The notes under the pieces are model-generated. The model had not been told where the DNA came from. It saw nothing but the letters and a program-made list of their open reading frames with translations, and ran no database searches. DNA of 64,000 nt. Source: Megascapheus bottae. Taxonomy: Eukaryota; Chordata; Mammalia; Rodentia; Geomyidae. The translations under genes and the position numbers were made by a program. The DNA is taken from contig JANJXV010000266.1 of assembly GCA_024803745.1 (NCBI GenBank), positions 372,001-436,000 of the forward strand. Direction: 5' to 3'. This document shows, piece by piece, positions 62,716-64,000 of the stretch. Each line of letters starts with the position of its first letter. Position 1 is the stretch's first letter.

Positions 62716-63378
62716 TGCTTTTTACGAGCTAATTCACTCACAGCATTTGCTTCTGAAATCTTCGCTTCTGCATCTTGTGAGATACCCCTTTCCCTCAACG
62801 TAGACAAGAAAAACAGATCCATCCCATGGTCCACTGTGAGGCCACTGGTTGGCCTAAGAGCTAGTCGTGCAGCAACACATAAGTTTTATTCTAATACTTT
62901 CCAAACTTTGTACTCAAATATGCTACCTACTTACCAACTTATGTCAGTTATCCTTATGCTATAACTTTTCTTCATTACTACAATATTCTTACACTCCTAC
63001 GTTAATCCTCTTGCACCTCCCCTGACCTCTCTCATTCTTTTTTTCTATCTCTGGACCTCTGCTCGTCTTTCAACCCTTATACTGCACGGATCTACACTTG
63101 ATGGCTGTTGAGCAATATTGTATATGTAGGTGGTTAATTATTCTCTAGGCTCAGAGGGACTTAAAGACAATAGAGATTGGATTGAGAGGCTTATTGTTTT
63201 GGGTATAAATCGCTTATCAGTGGTTGTATTAGGCTGGTCTGTAAGTGCACAAAAAGAAAGAGTGATAATACCAATCAAAACTTGTGAACATCTAGTGTCT
63301 GCCAGCTACAGAGGTCTAGGTTGGTTATATCTGAAAAACTATAATCGTATTTAGTAGTAATCTTGCTCCCATTTTCAA
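62716..63378 (+). other. U9 leader before L1 ORF1
   Basis: GACAATAGAG as in U1-U5; private GAGATACCCC near 62780 and TTGGCCTAAG near 62850. No gene supported. Confidence 0.55.
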
Positions 63379-64000
63379 ATGGGCAGAACAAGAAACTCAA
63401 GAAAAATGTCAAATCAAGAAACAACATCCCCCACCCAATGTAAACAGACAATGGAACAGTCACTGGCAAACCTAGAGGAGAGTCTTCCAATTGCTACACA
63501 AATGCAATTGATAAACATCATTAATGAAAAATGTGAAAATATAAAGAAAGAGATAATGGAGGAAGCCATACCTGAACAAGAGGAAAGCAAAAACAAGGTG
63601 ATAAGTGAAAAAGAAGAAGCCATAAAGGAGGCCATAATAAAGGTTTTTCAAAGAAAGATGGATGAATTCAAAGAATCCACAAATAAAAACGTGACCAAAC
63701 TCCAGCAAATGTCCAAAGAAAATAAAGCTACTGAGCTAACCACTCAAAAGGAAATCAAGGAGATAAAGAAATCCATACATGATCTAAAACAAGGGATGCA
63801 AGGCATCAAAAGTGAGCAATTAGAAGCAAGGGAGATGAAAAATAAAGTAGATAGCTTTGATAGCAGGTTAGACATTGCAGAGGAGAGAATTTCCGTGGCT
63901 GAAGATAATTTGGGAATTATAAAGAACAGAAAATGAGTCAATCCAAATCTAGGAAATATGAGAGAGCGCTTCAGGAGGTCCAAGATACAATTAGGAAGCC
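63379..64000 (+). pseudogene. U9 L1 ORF1 pseudogene, cut by window end
   Basis: Coiled-coil half 63379-63936 (185 codons, no extra TAA) ending at the shared TGA/ATG overlap; the RRM frame begins at 63933 and runs off the window. TTGGGAATTATAAAG near 63909 is the U6-U8 form. Confidence 0.92.

Larger units (their letters stand above)
61451..64000 (+). repeat. U9: partial tandem unit
   Basis: Spacer, leader and the first part of ORF1 before the window ends. The left block matches U8, but the sense SINE and ORF1 lack the U6-U8 variants (AAGTGGCAGAG, CTAGACTTG, no TAA in ORF1) and resemble U1-U3. The array continues past the window. Confidence 0.97.

Noticed and set aside
1..64000. CRISPR array, phage, bacterial operon or integron
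   Set aside because: The repeat is 7.4 kb with L1 and SINE content; no short regularly spaced repeats, cas genes, ribosome binding sites or bacterial genes are present.
1..64000. Serial insertion of L1 into L1
   Set aside because: Every unit has the same flanks, SINEs and lesions, which requires duplication of the whole locus.

Overview
The window is a mammalian tandem array (a macrosatellite). A unit of about 7.42 kb is repeated head to tail on the + strand: eight complete units (U1-U8) plus partial units at each end (U0, bases 1-2068; U9, bases 61451-64000). I place unit boundaries at the junction between the A-rich L1 3' tail and the spacer. Complete units run 2069-9482, 9483-16884, 16885-24334, 24335-31756, 31757-39179, 39180-46603, 46604-54027 and 54028-61450. 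Neither end of the array is in view, and I see no single-copy sequence and no ordinary host gene.

Each unit has the same layout: (1) an unrecognised block of about 625 bp; (2) an antisense copy of a dimeric tRNA-derived SINE; (3) a gap of about 240 bp with a perfect CRE-type palindrome and an ATG microsatellite; (4) a sense copy of the same SINE family; (5) a leader of about 660 bp; (6) a decayed LINE-1 with ORF1, ORF2, a G-rich 3' UTR and an A-rich tail. The SINE has an ID-like left half (tRNA-Ala type) and a right half matching what I know as the Geo monomer of IDL-Geo. That family is described from Geomyoidea (kangaroo rats, pocket mice, pocket gophers). The source is therefore probably a geomyoid rodent; this rests on recalled family features, not a database search.

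The L1 is dead in every unit, and most lesions are shared by all units: a stop and frame change in the middle of ORF1, a stop or frame change near its C-terminus, several frame breaks in ORF2, and Asp-to-Glu in the endonuclease GDFN motif. The array was therefore made by DNA-level duplication of a locus already holding a broken L1, not by repeated retrotransposition. Units differ by scattered substitutions and small indels. Derived variants are shared by neighbouring units in blocks that do not respect unit borders, as expected from unequal exchange and gene conversion. U7 and U8 are the most alike. U0 and U1 form a distinct 5' subgroup. The U9 spacer partly returns to the older type seen in U1-U3. 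Nothing here looks like a new enzymatic or defence system; the interest lies in the L1-bearing macrosatellite and its homogenisation pattern.
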